Source: Acidiferrimicrobium sp. IK (GTDB taxonomy: Bacteria; Actinomycetota; Acidimicrobiia; Acidimicrobiales; Palsa-688). Taken from it: 64,000 bases of DNA. The number at the start of each line of letters is the position of its first letter. Position 1 is the stretch's first letter. The DNA is taken from the NCBI RefSeq assembly GCF_025499425.1, contig NZ_JAIMCB010000009.1:124001-188000 (forward strand). Reading direction: 5' to 3'. The notes under the pieces are model-generated. The model had not been told where the DNA came from, did not search any database, and saw only the letters and a program-made list of their open reading frames with translations. The translations under genes and the position numbers were made by a program. Of this stretch, positions 15,525 through 23,808 are shown piece by piece.

Positions 15525-16694
15525 GTGTTGCTACGCAACGCGCGCAGGCATGTTCCTGAGGCGGTCGTCGTGTCGTTCCGCCTCGGTGGCGCCGACGGGG
15601 TATCGGTCGAAGCGGCTAAGTGGTCGGGCGCCCTGCGGGCCCTCGGCTACGCGGTGCGGACGGTGGCGGGCTCCGGCGACGCCGACGTGATCATCCCCGG
15701 GCTGGCGGTCGGCGAATCGGTGACCGGCGTCCCCGCCCCTCCCCTCGACCGGACGGCGCTTCGCGCCGCGCTCGGCGGAGCCTCGCTGGCCGTGGTGGAG
15801 AATGTGTGCTCGCTGCCGCTCAACGTAGAAGCCGCGGCGGCGCTGGCCGGTGAGCTGCGGGGGCGCCCGACGATCCTGCACCACCATGACCTGCCGTGGC
15901 AGCGGGCCAGATGGTCCGACGCGCCGCCTCCTCCCGACGACCCGGCGTGGCGTCACGTGACCATCAACGAGTTGTCGCGCCGGCAGCTGGCGCAGCGTGG
16001 CATCGACGCGACCACCGTGCCCAACACGTTCGACACCAACCCGCCCGCCGGCGACCGCAAGGCCTGCCGCGAGGCCCTCGGCATCGGCGACGGCGTGCGA
16101 CTGGTGCTCCAGCCGACCCGGGCGCTGCCGCGCAAGGACGTGCCGGCCGGGCTGGCCTTGGCCGAAGCCCTCGACGCGGTGTACTGGCTGCTCGGTCCGC
16201 CCGAGGAGGGGTACGGCCCGACCCTCGACGCGGCCTTGGCCGCGGCCCGGGTGCCGGTGCGACGAGGGCCGGCCCCGCCAATGCAAGGCAGCGCCGGTGT
16301 ACACCACGCGTACGCGGCGTGCGACCTGGTGGCGTTCCCGTCGCTCTGGGAGGGGTTCGGCAATCCTCCCGTCGAGGCCGCCGTCCACCGCCGGCCGGTC
16401 GCAGTCGGCCCCTACCCGGTCGGCCGCGAGATCGCCGCCCTCGGTTTCCGCTGGTTCGACGCGACCGACCCGCCACCCATCCGGGCGTGGCTCGAACGGC
16501 CGGACCAGGCGCTGCTCGACCACAACGCCGCGGTGGCGCGACGCCACCTCGACCTGCGGAGCCTGCCGGATCGTCTGGCTGAGGTCATAACCGGCGCCGG
16601 CTGGCCGCTGCCGAGCGCCGCTGAGCCGGCGCCGGGTGGCCGGCTCAGCGGCCGGCGGGAGGCTGCAAGCGGAAGCGGCGCCGGCGGGCCTTGA
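15525..16694 (+). CDS. Family 4-like glycosyltransferase (GT-B)
   Basis: This ~389-residue protein has a two-domain GT-B shape: an N-terminal Rossmann half ([25 protein letters not shown], then LHHHDLPWQ) and a C-terminal donor domain with [12 protein letters not shown] and the E-x7-E motif in [16 protein letters not shown]. The family transfers sugars from nucleotide donors with retention. GTG 15525 lies 12 bases after AAGGAG (15507-15512). TTG at 15528 is an alternative, and the frame stays open upstream to 15354 without conserved sequence. The tail after about residue 365 is low-complexity. The acceptor is unknown. Confidence 0.82.
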   Translation: MLLRNARRHVPEAVVVSFRLGGADGVSVEAAKWSGALRALGYAVRTVAGSGDADVIIPGLAVGESVTGVPAPPLDRTALRAALGGASLAVVENVCSLPLNVEAAAALAGELRGRPTILHHHDLPWQRARWSDAPPPPDDPAWRHVTINELSRRQLAQRGIDATTVPNTFDTNPPAGDRKACREALGIGDGVRLVLQPTRALPRKDVPAGLALAEALDAVYWLLGPPEEGYGPTLDAALAAARVPVRRGPAPPMQGSAGVHHAYAACDLVAFPSLWEGFGNPPVEAAVHRRPVAVGPYPVGREIAALGFRWFDATDPPPIRAWLERPDQALLDHNAAVARRHLDLRSLPDRLAEVITGAGWPLPSAAEPAPGGRLSGRREAASGSGAGGP

Positions 16695-16992
16695 CCGCGA
16701 GGTGACTGATCGCCGGCTTGGTCGCGGGGACCGGGCGCAGCGGTTCGGGAGGGCGAGTGGTGGTCCTCGACGGGCTCGACTGGGGGGGGCGCACGGCTGA
16801 GTTGTTCGGCGAGCCTGGGGCAGGGTCCTTCTCTGCCCTTGGCCCCTGTCGCGCCTCCGCGCGGGCGGCGCTAGCCTGGCCGTTTCCGGGCCTGGCGGAG
16901 AGGTGCCGGCCGGATGCCACCAGGAGCCCCATGACCGACCACGTTCCCGCCGAGACAGTCGCGCGCTCGGGCCTGCGTCAACGCTTGTGCCG
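16695..16992. other. Intergenic region without a supported gene
   Basis: This is a 298-bp stretch between the glycosyltransferase and the TetR gene. A 95-codon minus-strand frame (16645-16932) ends in a basic stretch ([12 protein letters not shown]) but overlaps the end of the glycosyltransferase and has no recognisable family. I see no clear promoter or terminator. Confidence 0.4.
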
Positions 16993-17655
16993 ATGACCCC
17001 AGTGGTGCGCCAGCAGCGGCTCCCGGCCGCCCTTCGCCGGGACCAGCTCCTCGAGGCGGCCTTGGCCCAGTTCGGCGCCAAGGGGTTTCACGGCACGTCG
17101 ATGGACGACATCGCCGAGGAGGCTGGGGTCACCAAGCCGGTGCTGTACCAGCATTTCCCCTCCAAGCGGACCCTCTACGTCGAGTTGCTCGAGACGGTCG
17201 GCGCGGAGATGCTGCGCACCATCGCCGCCCGGGCCGAGACCGCCGACACGCCGCGCCGGCGGGTGCTGGCCGGTTTCGAGGCGTACTTCCAGTTCGTCGG
17301 CGAGCGCACCAGCTCGTTCCATCTGCTGTTCAACAGCGCGGCCCGCCAAAGCGACGACTTCTCCGAGGTCATCCGCCGCTTGGAGGACTCGGTGGCCGAG
17401 GTCATCGGCACCTTCATCGAGGCCAGCATCGACAAGGACCACCGCGAGCTGCTCGGCTACGGCATCGTCGGCTTGGCCGAGGTCACCGCCCGCCAGTGGG
17501 TGCATCGCACCGAGGAGGCCGCGCGAGCCGCCGGCGGCAGCGGCGGTACGGTTCTGGATCCCGCCGAGGGCAGGCAGCTGGCGGAGCGTCTCTCGACGCT
17601 GGTGTGGGCCGGCCTGCGGTCCCTCCCAGGGCAGGGCCGGGTTCAAGATGACTGA
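16993..17655 (+). CDS. TetR-family regulator
   Basis: This 220-residue protein has an N-terminal TetR helix-turn-helix (about 18-62): ALAQFGAKGFHGTSMDDIAEEAGVTKPVLYQHFPSKRTLY is spread across helices 1-3. An all-helical ligand domain follows (AYFQFVGERTSSFHLLFNSAARQSDDF). It resembles the actinobacterial TetR group that controls lipid or fatty-acid genes. The ATG at 16993 gives the usual short arm before the HTH; GTG at 16987 is possible. Its end overlaps the hotdog thioesterase gene by eight bases, suggesting that the pair is co-expressed. Confidence 0.88.
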   Translation: MTPVVRQQRLPAALRRDQLLEAALAQFGAKGFHGTSMDDIAEEAGVTKPVLYQHFPSKRTLYVELLETVGAEMLRTIAARAETADTPRRRVLAGFEAYFQFVGERTSSFHLLFNSAARQSDDFSEVIRRLEDSVAEVIGTFIEASIDKDHRELLGYGIVGLAEVTARQWVHRTEEAARAAGGSGGTVLDPAEGRQLAERLSTLVWAGLRSLPGQGRVQDD

Positions 17656-18073
17656 CTCCCCTTCCGAGCCCGGGCGTCCGGCCCTCCAGATCCCGCCCAA
17701 CTGCGACGTGCTGCTCGGGCTGCGCTGCGTCGACAAGTCGGTGCCGGGCGTAACCGTCTGGGAGATGGACGCCGACGAGCGCTTCGCCAACCCGGTCGGC
17801 GCGGTGCAAGGCGGCATCGTCACCGCTCTGGCCGACACGGCGATGTCGGCGTCGGCGGTCACCTACAACAAGGAGCGCAAGGTGTTCGTGGCCAACACCG
17901 ACCTGCGCATCTCCTTCTTCAAGCCGGCCCGCACCGGGCAGGTGTTGACCTGCACGGCCACGGCGGTCGCCGGGGGGAGACGCACCACCTTCGTCGAGGC
18001 GGAGCTGACCGACGCCGACGGCGTGGTGATCGCCCGGGCCTCCTCCACCTACCTGCTCACCGCCCGCGACTGA
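17648..18073 (+). CDS. PaaI-type hotdog thioesterase
   Basis: This 141-residue single hotdog domain has the family core NPVGAVQGGIVTALADTAMSA. PaaI proteins usually have HGG at this point; here it is QGG. The Asp of ALADTAM, often catalytic in PaaI/4HBT enzymes, is kept. The expected activity is hydrolysis of acyl-CoA thioesters, but the His-to-Gln change leaves the substrate open. It overlaps the TetR gene by eight bases and converges on the peroxiredoxin gene. Confidence 0.82.
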   Translation: MTDSPSEPGRPALQIPPNCDVLLGLRCVDKSVPGVTVWEMDADERFANPVGAVQGGIVTALADTAMSASAVTYNKERKVFVANTDLRISFFKPARTGQVLTCTATAVAGGRRTTFVEAELTDADGVVIARASSTYLLTARD

Positions 18074-18086
18074 CCCGGCTGGCGCC

Positions 18087-18120
18087 GCCGGCCGGCGTGG
18101 CGCTGGTGACGCCGGCCGGC
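18087..18120. terminator. GC-rich inverted repeat between convergent genes
   Basis: GCCGGCCGGCGT (18087-18098) and ACGCCGGCCGGC (18109-18120) form a 12-bp perfect stem with a ten-base loop, 14 bases after the thioesterase stop and before the peroxiredoxin stop. It can act on both strands. There is no T-run, as is common in GC-rich genomes. Confidence 0.6.
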
Positions 18121-18155
18121 AGCCCCGGTGCTGCTCTCTCAGGTCCGAGGGGGGC

Positions 18156-18638
18156 TCAGAGCTTGGCCAGCACTGCGTCGGCGCTGGAGACGTCCAGGCC
18201 GCCGCCCTCCTCGACCGCGAGGTCCTTGACCACGCCGTCCTCCAGGATGGCGGCGAAACGCCGCCCTCGCACCCCGAGACCTCCGCCGGAGAGATCGAAC
18301 TCGAGTCCCAGTGCCTTGGTGAAGACCGCGGAGCCGTCGGCGATGAGCACCACTGACTCACCTACGTTCTGCGCCTCCCCCCACGCCCCCATCACGAACG
18401 CGTCGTTGACGGCCATGCACGCGATGGTGTCGACGCCCTTGGCGCCAAGCTCCTCGGCGCGCAGCACGAATCCGGGCAGGTGGTAGTCGGAGCAGGTGGG
18501 GGTGAAGGCCCCGGGTACCCCGAAGAGCACGACCTTGCCCTTGCCGAGCAGCTCTTTGGTCTGGACGGCCTTGGGCCCGTCGGGAGTCGGGATCTGGACG
18601 GTGACGTCGGGGATGGTGTCGCCCACAGCAATAGTCAT
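18156..18638 (-). CDS. Peroxiredoxin, Prx5 type
   Basis: This 160-residue thioredoxin-fold peroxidase has the Prx5 signature PGAFTPTCSDYHLPGF with the peroxidatic Cys in TPTC, and the downstream CMAVNDAFVMGAWG of this group. It reduces hydrogen peroxide and alkyl peroxides. No second conserved Cys is evident, so it may be a 1-Cys type recycled by an external thiol. The start ATG (18638) has AAGGAG five bases upstream. The frame is open further upstream, but this ribosome-binding site fixes the start. Confidence 0.92.
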   Translation of the reverse strand: MTIAVGDTIPDVTVQIPTPDGPKAVQTKELLGKGKVVLFGVPGAFTPTCSDYHLPGFVLRAEELGAKGVDTIACMAVNDAFVMGAWGEAQNVGESVVLIADGSAVFTKALGLEFDLSGGGLGVRGRRFAAILEDGVVKDLAVEEGGGLDVSSADAVLAKL

Positions 18639-18724
18639 AGATGCTCCTTGTCGGTCGGACCGCAGCATCGTATGGGCGAACCGCCCCAAGTCGGCCCGGG
18701 TAGGAACGAACCGTTCGCCGCGGC

Positions 18725-19525
18725 TTGAATGTGCGGGTGCCCAACCTGGACGAGGTCGACCTGTCCCGCAAGCTGTCCAAGGCGGAAGAAGCCGAGCGGA
18801 TCGAGGCCGGTCAGAAGCGCATGCTGCAGCTGCGCCTGGTCAACGCCGGGTTGATGGGCGACGGGCGCCTCGGCCCACCGGTCTGCATCGTCTTCGAGGG
18901 CTGGGACGCGGCCGGCAAGGGGGGCGCCATCAAGCGGCTCGTCGGCCACCTGGACCCTCGCCACGTCCGGGTCGCGTCCTTCGCCAAGCCCACTTTCGAC
19001 GAGAAGCGCCACCACTTCCTCTGGAGGTTCTTCCCGAGTCTTCCCGGCTGGGGGGGCATGGCGGTGTTCGACCGCTCGTGGTACGGGCGGGTGCTCGTTG
19101 AGCGGGTGGAGGGCTTCGCCACCGACGAGCAGTGGTCGCGCGCCTACGACGAGATCTCCCAGTTCGAGCACTCCCTCGGTCAGGAAGGGATGGTGGTGAT
19201 CAAGCTCTGGCTTCACATCTCCCACGAGGAACAGCTGCGCCGCTTCGAGCGCCGCCAGGGCAACCCGCTGAAGAGCTGGAAGCTCGGCGCCGAGGACTGG
19301 CGCAACCGGGAGAAGCGTTCGCACTACGAGGAGGCGGTCCACGACATGCTCCAAAAGACCGACCATCCCCTGGGGCCGTGGGACCTCATCGCGGCGGAGG
19401 ACAAGCGCTGGGCCCGGGTGGAGGTCCTCGAGACGGTGATCGCCCGCACCGAGGAAGGCATGCGCCGGGTGGGCATCGAAGTGCCGCCCCCGCTGACGGC
19501 CAACGCCGGGCCGGACGTCCGCTAG
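18725..19525 (+). CDS. ppk2: Polyphosphate kinase 2 (PPK2)
   Basis: This 266-residue single-domain PPK2 has Walker A EGWDAAGKGG (about residues 58-67), the conserved FAKPTFDEKRHHFLWRF, Walker B-like VFDRSWYGRVL, and the lid motif GNPLKSWKL. It transfers phosphate between polyphosphate and nucleotides; from sequence alone I cannot say whether NMP or NDP is the acceptor. The TTG at 18725 is the first possible start. GTG at 18731 or 18737 would remove only a few residues. It diverges from the peroxiredoxin and is followed by two strong hairpins. Confidence 0.9.
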   Translation: MNVRVPNLDEVDLSRKLSKAEEAERIEAGQKRMLQLRLVNAGLMGDGRLGPPVCIVFEGWDAAGKGGAIKRLVGHLDPRHVRVASFAKPTFDEKRHHFLWRFFPSLPGWGGMAVFDRSWYGRVLVERVEGFATDEQWSRAYDEISQFEHSLGQEGMVVIKLWLHISHEEQLRRFERRQGNPLKSWKLGAEDWRNREKRSHYEEAVHDMLQKTDHPLGPWDLIAAEDKRWARVEVLETVIARTEEGMRRVGIEVPPPLTANAGPDVR

Positions 19526-19526
19526 A

Positions 19527-19599
19527 GCGGCAATCCCCGACCGGGACATGTGTCCCGATTGCCGCGAAGCCTCCCACCCCCGAGAAAAAACTGGGGGGG
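19527..19599 (+). terminator. Two consecutive hairpins after ppk2 and before the MFS gene
   Basis: The first has an outer stem GCGGCAATC (19527-19535) with GATTGCCGC (19557-19565), enclosing an inner stem GGGACA/TGTCCC (19543-19556); it starts just after the ppk2 stop. The second has CCCCC (19577-19581) and a G7 run (19593-19599) around an A-rich loop. The first is probably the ppk2 terminator. The second could be part of it or act in the 5' leader of the transporter gene. Confidence 0.65.
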
Positions 19600-19681
19600 A
19601 TGATGGACAGCGTCGTCCGCAGGTGGCAGGCTGCGCCCGAAGTCGGGAACGTACCCGCTCACTTCCCAGGGGGAATATGCA

Positions 19682-21616
19682 TTGACGGTTACCGCAGCTG
19701 GTAGCGCGTCCGGGCGTCGGTCTGGCCTGTTGGGCGGCCTGACGCATCGGCAACTCGACACCTATCCAGATACCGGCCCGCGGATCGCATACCTCGCGAT
19801 CACGGTCCTCGCCACCGTGACCCTCTACTACGAGTTGTACGTGGCGGGCTCGGTGTCGCCGCTCATCCTGGCCAAGCTCCACATGAGCTTCAGCTTCCTC
19901 GTCGTGACCCTGGCGGTCGGCAACCTCATCGGGGCGTTCGGCTCGCTGCTGGCGGGAGTCACCGACCGGCTCGGCCGCACCAACCTGGTCGTCGCCGGCC
20001 TGCTGGTCACCGGCGTCATCACCGCCTTCATCCTCCCGACCGCGACGAGCAAGTGGCCGTTCACCATCGAGAGCTTCTTCGTCGGATTGGTGGAAGGGAT
20101 CTGTCTGGTGGCCACCCCCGCCCTGATCCGGGACTTCTCCCCGCAGGCCGGCCGGGCCACCGCAATGGGCTTTTGGACCTCCGGCCCGGTCCTCGGGAGC
20201 CTCATCGTCGCGGTCGTCGCCAGCCACACCATCGGAGCATCACCGAGCCCGGCGTTTTGGGTCCACGAGTACAAGATCTGCGGGATCGCCGGCCTGGTCG
20301 TGTTCCTAGTCGCCTTGTTCGGGATGAAAGAGCTGTCGCCGGGCCTCCGCGACCAGCTGATGGTCTCCATGCGAGACCGGGCTCTGGTCGAAGCACGAGC
20401 CAAGGGCCTCGATATCGAGGATGCGCTGCGCAGCCCGTTCAAGCAGCTGCTCAAGCTTGACGTCGTGGCCTCCGCCCTGGCCATCTCGGTGTTCCTGCTC
20501 ATCTACTACACCGCCGTGGGATTCAGCCTCATCTACTTCACGACGGTGTTCGGGTTCTCGGTCAAGGACGGCAACGGCCTCGGCAACTGGAACTGGGGCT
20601 TCAACGTCATCGCCCTGATCATCGTCGGCCTTGTGTCAGACCGCCTGCGGGTCCGCAAGCCGCTGATGATCGTGGGCGGCGTGGCCTCGGCGATCATGAT
20701 GGTCGTCTACCTGGAGCAGGCCGGCCACCACACCAGCTACTACCACCTCGCCATCCTGCTGGCCGCCCTGTCGATCTCGCTCGGCGTGGCCTACACCCCG
20801 TGGATGGCGAGCTTCACCGAGACCGTCGAGGCCCGCAACCCGGCGCTCACCGCGACCGGCCTGGCCATCTGGGGATGGATCCTCCGGGTCACGGTCTTCG
20901 TCGCCTACATGGTCCTGCCCCACGTGGTGACCACTGTGAACCCGTTGGTCAACTACGGCACGACGGTCCAGACCTACGCCGCCGAGTACGGGCCTCAGAT
21001 CGCGTTCGCCCAGTCGCACGCCGACCTGATCACCTTCGTGCAGACCCATCCGCAGGTGGTCGCCACCGCGCAGAAGTACGCGACCCAGGCTGCCGACGCC
21101 CAGAAGTTCGCGCCGGAGCTGGCGGCGATCCAGAAGGATCCGGCCACCTTCATCGGCCTGCAGAGCAACCCGACCGACCCGACGCTGCAAGCCAAGGCGG
21201 TGCAGGACCTCGGCGGGGGCGCAACCGGGGTGGCCGCCTTGCAGACGGTGGCGGCCAACCAGGCCGCCATCCAAGCGGTGGTCGCCGCCGCGCCGCAGCT
21301 GCAGACGCTGGCCCCGTACTCGGCGCAGCTGACGCAGCTGGCGGCCAACGCGACCCAGCTGCAGGCGTTGCAGAAGGTGCCGGCCAACGTGTTCCCCTAC
21401 CTGCAGGCGCACGCTGCGGCGGTCCAAAAGGCCGCCAAGGAGACGTCTGGGCAGTGGAAGGACTGGTACTGGATCTGCTTCGGGTGCATCCTGTTCTTCC
21501 TGGCGGTCGTCCCGCTCATGAAGGGCCGCTGGAGCCCGGCCAAGGCCAAGGCCGACGAGGAAGCCCACGAGGCGCTGGTCCAAGCGGAGCTGGCCAAGCT
21601 CGGCACCACCGCCTGA
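19682..21616 (+). CDS. MFS transporter with a ~180-residue Ala/Gln-rich insertion before the last helix
   Basis: This 644-residue major facilitator protein has N-terminal helices from about residue 35, the MFS loop motif GVTDRLGRTN after helix 2, a second half beginning near 255, and LVSDRLRVRKP as the counterpart loop. Between about residues 415 and 600 lies an insertion rich in Ala, Gln, Thr and Pro. It contains amphipathic pieces such as AQSHADLITFVQTHPQVV and AAAPQLQTLAPYSAQLTQLA, and is followed by one final helix (YWICFGCILFFLAVVPL) and a charged tail. Standard MFS proteins are about 400-450 residues. The TTG start follows AGGGGG at about eight bases. The substrate is unknown. The insertion should face outside if the usual topology holds. 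Confidence 0.8.
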   Translation: MTVTAAGSASGRRSGLLGGLTHRQLDTYPDTGPRIAYLAITVLATVTLYYELYVAGSVSPLILAKLHMSFSFLVVTLAVGNLIGAFGSLLAGVTDRLGRTNLVVAGLLVTGVITAFILPTATSKWPFTIESFFVGLVEGICLVATPALIRDFSPQAGRATAMGFWTSGPVLGSLIVAVVASHTIGASPSPAFWVHEYKICGIAGLVVFLVALFGMKELSPGLRDQLMVSMRDRALVEARAKGLDIEDALRSPFKQLLKLDVVASALAISVFLLIYYTAVGFSLIYFTTVFGFSVKDGNGLGNWNWGFNVIALIIVGLVSDRLRVRKPLMIVGGVASAIMMVVYLEQAGHHTSYYHLAILLAALSISLGVAYTPWMASFTETVEARNPALTATGLAIWGWILRVTVFVAYMVLPHVVTTVNPLVNYGTTVQTYAAEYGPQIAFAQSHADLITFVQTHPQVVATAQKYATQAADAQKFAPELAAIQKDPATFIGLQSNPTDPTLQAKAVQDLGGGATGVAALQTVAANQAAIQAVVAAAPQLQTLAPYSAQLTQLAANATQLQALQKVPANVFPYLQAHAAAVQKAAKETSGQWKDWYWICFGCILFFLAVVPLMKGRWSPAKAKADEEAHEALVQAELAKLGTTA

Positions 21617-21641
21617 ACCACCCTCTCCTAGAGCATCACTT

Positions 21642-21673
21642 CCAGCGGCGCCGGGCCTGCCCGGCGCCGCTGG
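21642..21673 (+). terminator. Perfect 14-bp stem terminator after the MFS gene
   Basis: CCAGCGGCGCCGGG (21642-21655) pairs perfectly with CCCGGCGCCGCTGG (21660-21673) around a four-base loop, 25 bases after the MFS stop. There is no T-run. Stability and position support a transcription terminator. Confidence 0.8.
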
Positions 21674-21718
21674 CGCGCCCGGGCTGGGGCCGCCGGGTGT
21701 CCTCCTAGGCTTACGGGC

Positions 21719-22009
21719 ATGTGCCGCAACATCACCACCCTCCGGGGCCTGCAGCCACCTGCCTCGGAGGCGGAGATCGAGGCCGCCGCCCGCCAGTACG
21801 TCCGCAAGGTCAGCGGGGTGGGCGCACCTTCGGCCCGCAGCGCTCCCGCCGTCGAGGCCGCGGTGGCCGAGATCGCCCGGGCTACCTCCGCTCTGCTCGA
21901 GCAGCTGCCGCCCCGCCAGGCGCCTCCGTCGACGCTGCCCCCGCTGCGCCGCCCCTCGGTGCAAGCCAGGATCTCCGCTTCGCACCGTTCGAGCGGCCCG
22001 CTAGCCTGA
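21719..22009 (+). CDS. DUF2277 family protein
   Basis: This 96-residue protein starts MCRNITTLRGLQPPAS, the diagnostic opening of DUF2277, followed by the helical EIEAAARQYVRKVSG. The function is unknown. The conserved Cys-Arg-Asn start is compatible with a metal or nucleic-acid role, but nothing here shows that. The last 25 residues are Pro/Ser-rich and variable. TAGGCT (21706-21711) seven bases before the ATG gives a leaderless promoter. Confidence 0.88.
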   Translation: MCRNITTLRGLQPPASEAEIEAAARQYVRKVSGVGAPSARSAPAVEAAVAEIARATSALLEQLPPRQAPPSTLPPLRRPSVQARISASHRSSGPLA

Positions 22010-22015
22010 ACCGCC

Positions 22016-22558
22016 GTGGCCTCCACCGAAGGATTCGGGTCGATGCGCCACCTGGCGAGCCGCTTCGCCGGCGCCCTCTCCCCCGCCGGCCCCGCCGCCA
22101 GCGACGAGGCGTGGGCCGAGGCCGCCCTGCTCGATGGGGAGCGCAGCCTGTGGCGGCGGATGTCGGGCCCCGACCGCCGTCACGCGGTCGGAGTGGCCCG
22201 CGACACCATCGAGTTGCTCGGCGGTGACGCCGACCGCCCGGTCGTCGCCGCCGCCTTGCTCCACGACGTCGGCAAAGTCGAAGCGTCGATCGGGACGTTC
22301 GCCCGGGTGCTGGTCACGCTCCTGGCGATGGCGGCCGGCCGGGACCGTCTCGTGCAGTGGTCGCGGCGCGGAGGCTCCTCCGCCCGGCAGCGGATCGGGC
22401 TCTACCTCACCCACGACCGGCTAGGCGCCGAGCTTCTGGAGCGAGCCGGCAGCGACCGGTTGACGGTCGCGTGGGCCGGCGAGCACCACCTGGCGCCGGA
22501 GCGTTGGAGCGTCGACGCCAAGGTGGGCGCAGCGCTGAAGGCGGCCGACGGGGACTGA
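22016..22558 (+). CDS. HD-domain phosphohydrolase-like protein
   Basis: This 180-residue protein has metal-binding motifs in order: RRHAVGVA (first His), ALLHDVGKVEAS (HD doublet), GEHHLAPE, and ALKAADGD (last Asp). These are the full set for an HD hydrolase. The family cleaves phosphate esters of nucleotides or signalling molecules, and the substrate cannot be predicted. TAGCCT (22002-22007) eight bases before the GTG at 22016 is a likely leaderless promoter, although it sits inside the end of the DUF2277 gene. Confidence 0.85.
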   Translation: MASTEGFGSMRHLASRFAGALSPAGPAASDEAWAEAALLDGERSLWRRMSGPDRRHAVGVARDTIELLGGDADRPVVAAALLHDVGKVEASIGTFARVLVTLLAMAAGRDRLVQWSRRGGSSARQRIGLYLTHDRLGAELLERAGSDRLTVAWAGEHHLAPERWSVDAKVGAALKAADGD

Positions 22559-22581
22559 TACGTCCCCGCCGCGACCAACCC

Positions 22582-23808
22582 TCAGCCGCGGTCTCGTTGG
22601 TCGCTCCCGATGGTCCGGCGGCGTAGGGCGACGGCGACCAGTCCGGTCCCGCACAAGACGAGCAGAGCGGCGAGTTCGAGCATGTGCCCGAGCGGGGCCC
22701 CGGTGAACGCCAGGGTCCCCGCCGACGCCGCGCTCTGCTGGGTGGCCAGGGTAGCCCCGCCGCCGCCCGCTGAGGGGCCGGTGGCGCCCGTCGTGCCACT
22801 GCCGGAAGACCCTCCGCCGGCCGCCGCCGGCGTGACGGGGGCGAGGCTCGTGGTGGAGCCGCCAGTCGTGGTGCCGGCCGGGGAGGTCGTTGGGGTCGCA
22901 CCGCTGGTCGTGGGGGTCACGCCGCTGGTCGTAGGGGTGGTGGCCGGCGCGGTGGTCGTCGTAGCCGCCGGCGCCGTGGTCGTCGTAGCCGCCGGCGCCG
23001 TAGTGGTGGTCGTAGCCGCCGGCGCCGTGGTCGTCGTAGCCGCCGGCGCCGTCGTGGTCGTCGTCGTGCTTGCGCTGCACGTGGAGCCGCTGAAGACGTT
23101 GCCGAGAAGGGTCACCGCTCCGTTGCGGGCCAGGGCCCGGCCTTGGACGGTGGCGCCGGTGTCCAGGCTGATCGACTGCAAGGCCAGGATGTTGCCGACG
23201 AAGGTGCTGTCGGCGCCGAGGGTGGCCGAGGACCCGACCTGCCAGAACACGTTGCAGGCCGAGACGCCGCCGGAGAGAAGGACGGAGCTGGCGGACCCGG
23301 TGGTGAGAGTGGTGCCCGCCTGGAAGATGAAGACCGAGCTGGAGGTGCCGCTCAGGGTCAGCGCGCCGGTGAGCGACATCGAGCTGGACGCGGTATAGAC
23401 ACCTTCGGTCAGCGTCCTGCCGCCGAGGTCTACCCCTGTCACGTTGGCTGTCGAGGGCGCGGCCACCGCGGCGTCGTACGCGGTGGTCAGATCGCTTTGC
23501 GCCGTCTGCGCCACGCCATCCGCCAGGTGCTCGGTGCCCAGGGTCACGCCGGGGGGGAACCCGGAGACCGAGGGCAGCGGCGAGGTGTCGAGGTCGAGGT
23601 TGAGGACCGTCGACCCGGAGTTGGTCACACCCTGACCGGCGAGCACCGACGCGAATTGCGCGGTTCCCAAGTCGATGGTCGTGACCGCGGCGTCGGCGGG
23701 GGTGATGGTCACCCCGGCGATCGCCAGCCCGGCCGACAGCGACAGTGCCACCGCTACTGGGATCCTCGAGCGCGATCGGCCGGCCCGGCGGGGGGAGGAC
23801 GTGGGCAT
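22582..23808 (-). CDS. Secreted DUF3494 (ice-binding-like) protein with Thr-rich stalk and LAFTG sorting signal
   Basis: This 408-residue protein has a signal peptide (about 1-40, ending ITPADA), then a DUF3494/ice-binding-like beta-solenoid domain (about 41-245; LGTAQFASVLAGQGVTNSG, SVFIFQAGTTL, NVFWQVGSSATLG, FVGNILA). A low-complexity stalk follows, made of TTTTAPAA repeats (about 250-300) and TPTTSG repeats. It ends with LAFTG, a hydrophobic helix and an RRR tail, the layout of a sortase signal of the LAxTG kind used by class E sortases. Proteins of this fold bind ice or act as surface adhesins. Without cold context, an adhesin or surface-layer role is equally likely. Confidence 0.88.
   Translation of the reverse strand: MPTSSPRRAGRSRSRIPVAVALSLSAGLAIAGVTITPADAAVTTIDLGTAQFASVLAGQGVTNSGSTVLNLDLDTSPLPSVSGFPPGVTLGTEHLADGVAQTAQSDLTTAYDAAVAAPSTANVTGVDLGGRTLTEGVYTASSSMSLTGALTLSGTSSSVFIFQAGTTLTTGSASSVLLSGGVSACNVFWQVGSSATLGADSTFVGNILALQSISLDTGATVQGRALARNGAVTLLGNVFSGSTCSASTTTTTTAPAATTTTAPAATTTTTAPAATTTTAPAATTTTAPATTPTTSGVTPTTSGATPTTSPAGTTTGGSTTSLAPVTPAAAGGGSSGSGTTGATGPSAGGGGATLATQQSAASAGTLAFTGAPLGHMLELAALLVLCGTGLVAVALRRRTIGSDQRDRG
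22948..23068 (-). repeat. 24-bp-class coding repeats of the Thr/Ala stalk
   Basis: Four to five near-identical copies of a 24-bp unit (containing GTAGCCGCCGGCGCC on the plus strand) encode ATTTTAPA-type repeats of the DUF3494 protein. Copy number is likely to vary by slippage, changing stalk length. The copies are contiguous and in frame, so this is not a CRISPR array. Confidence 0.85.

Noticed and set aside
16645..16932. A 95-codon minus-strand gene between the glycosyltransferase and TetR genes
   Set aside because: It overlaps the glycosyltransferase end, has no ribosome-binding site or recognisable domain, and its composition is like shadow frames.
22948..23068. CRISPR-like regular repeats
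   Set aside because: The copies are contiguous, in frame and encode the Thr/Ala stalk of a surface protein; there are no spacers and no cas genes.
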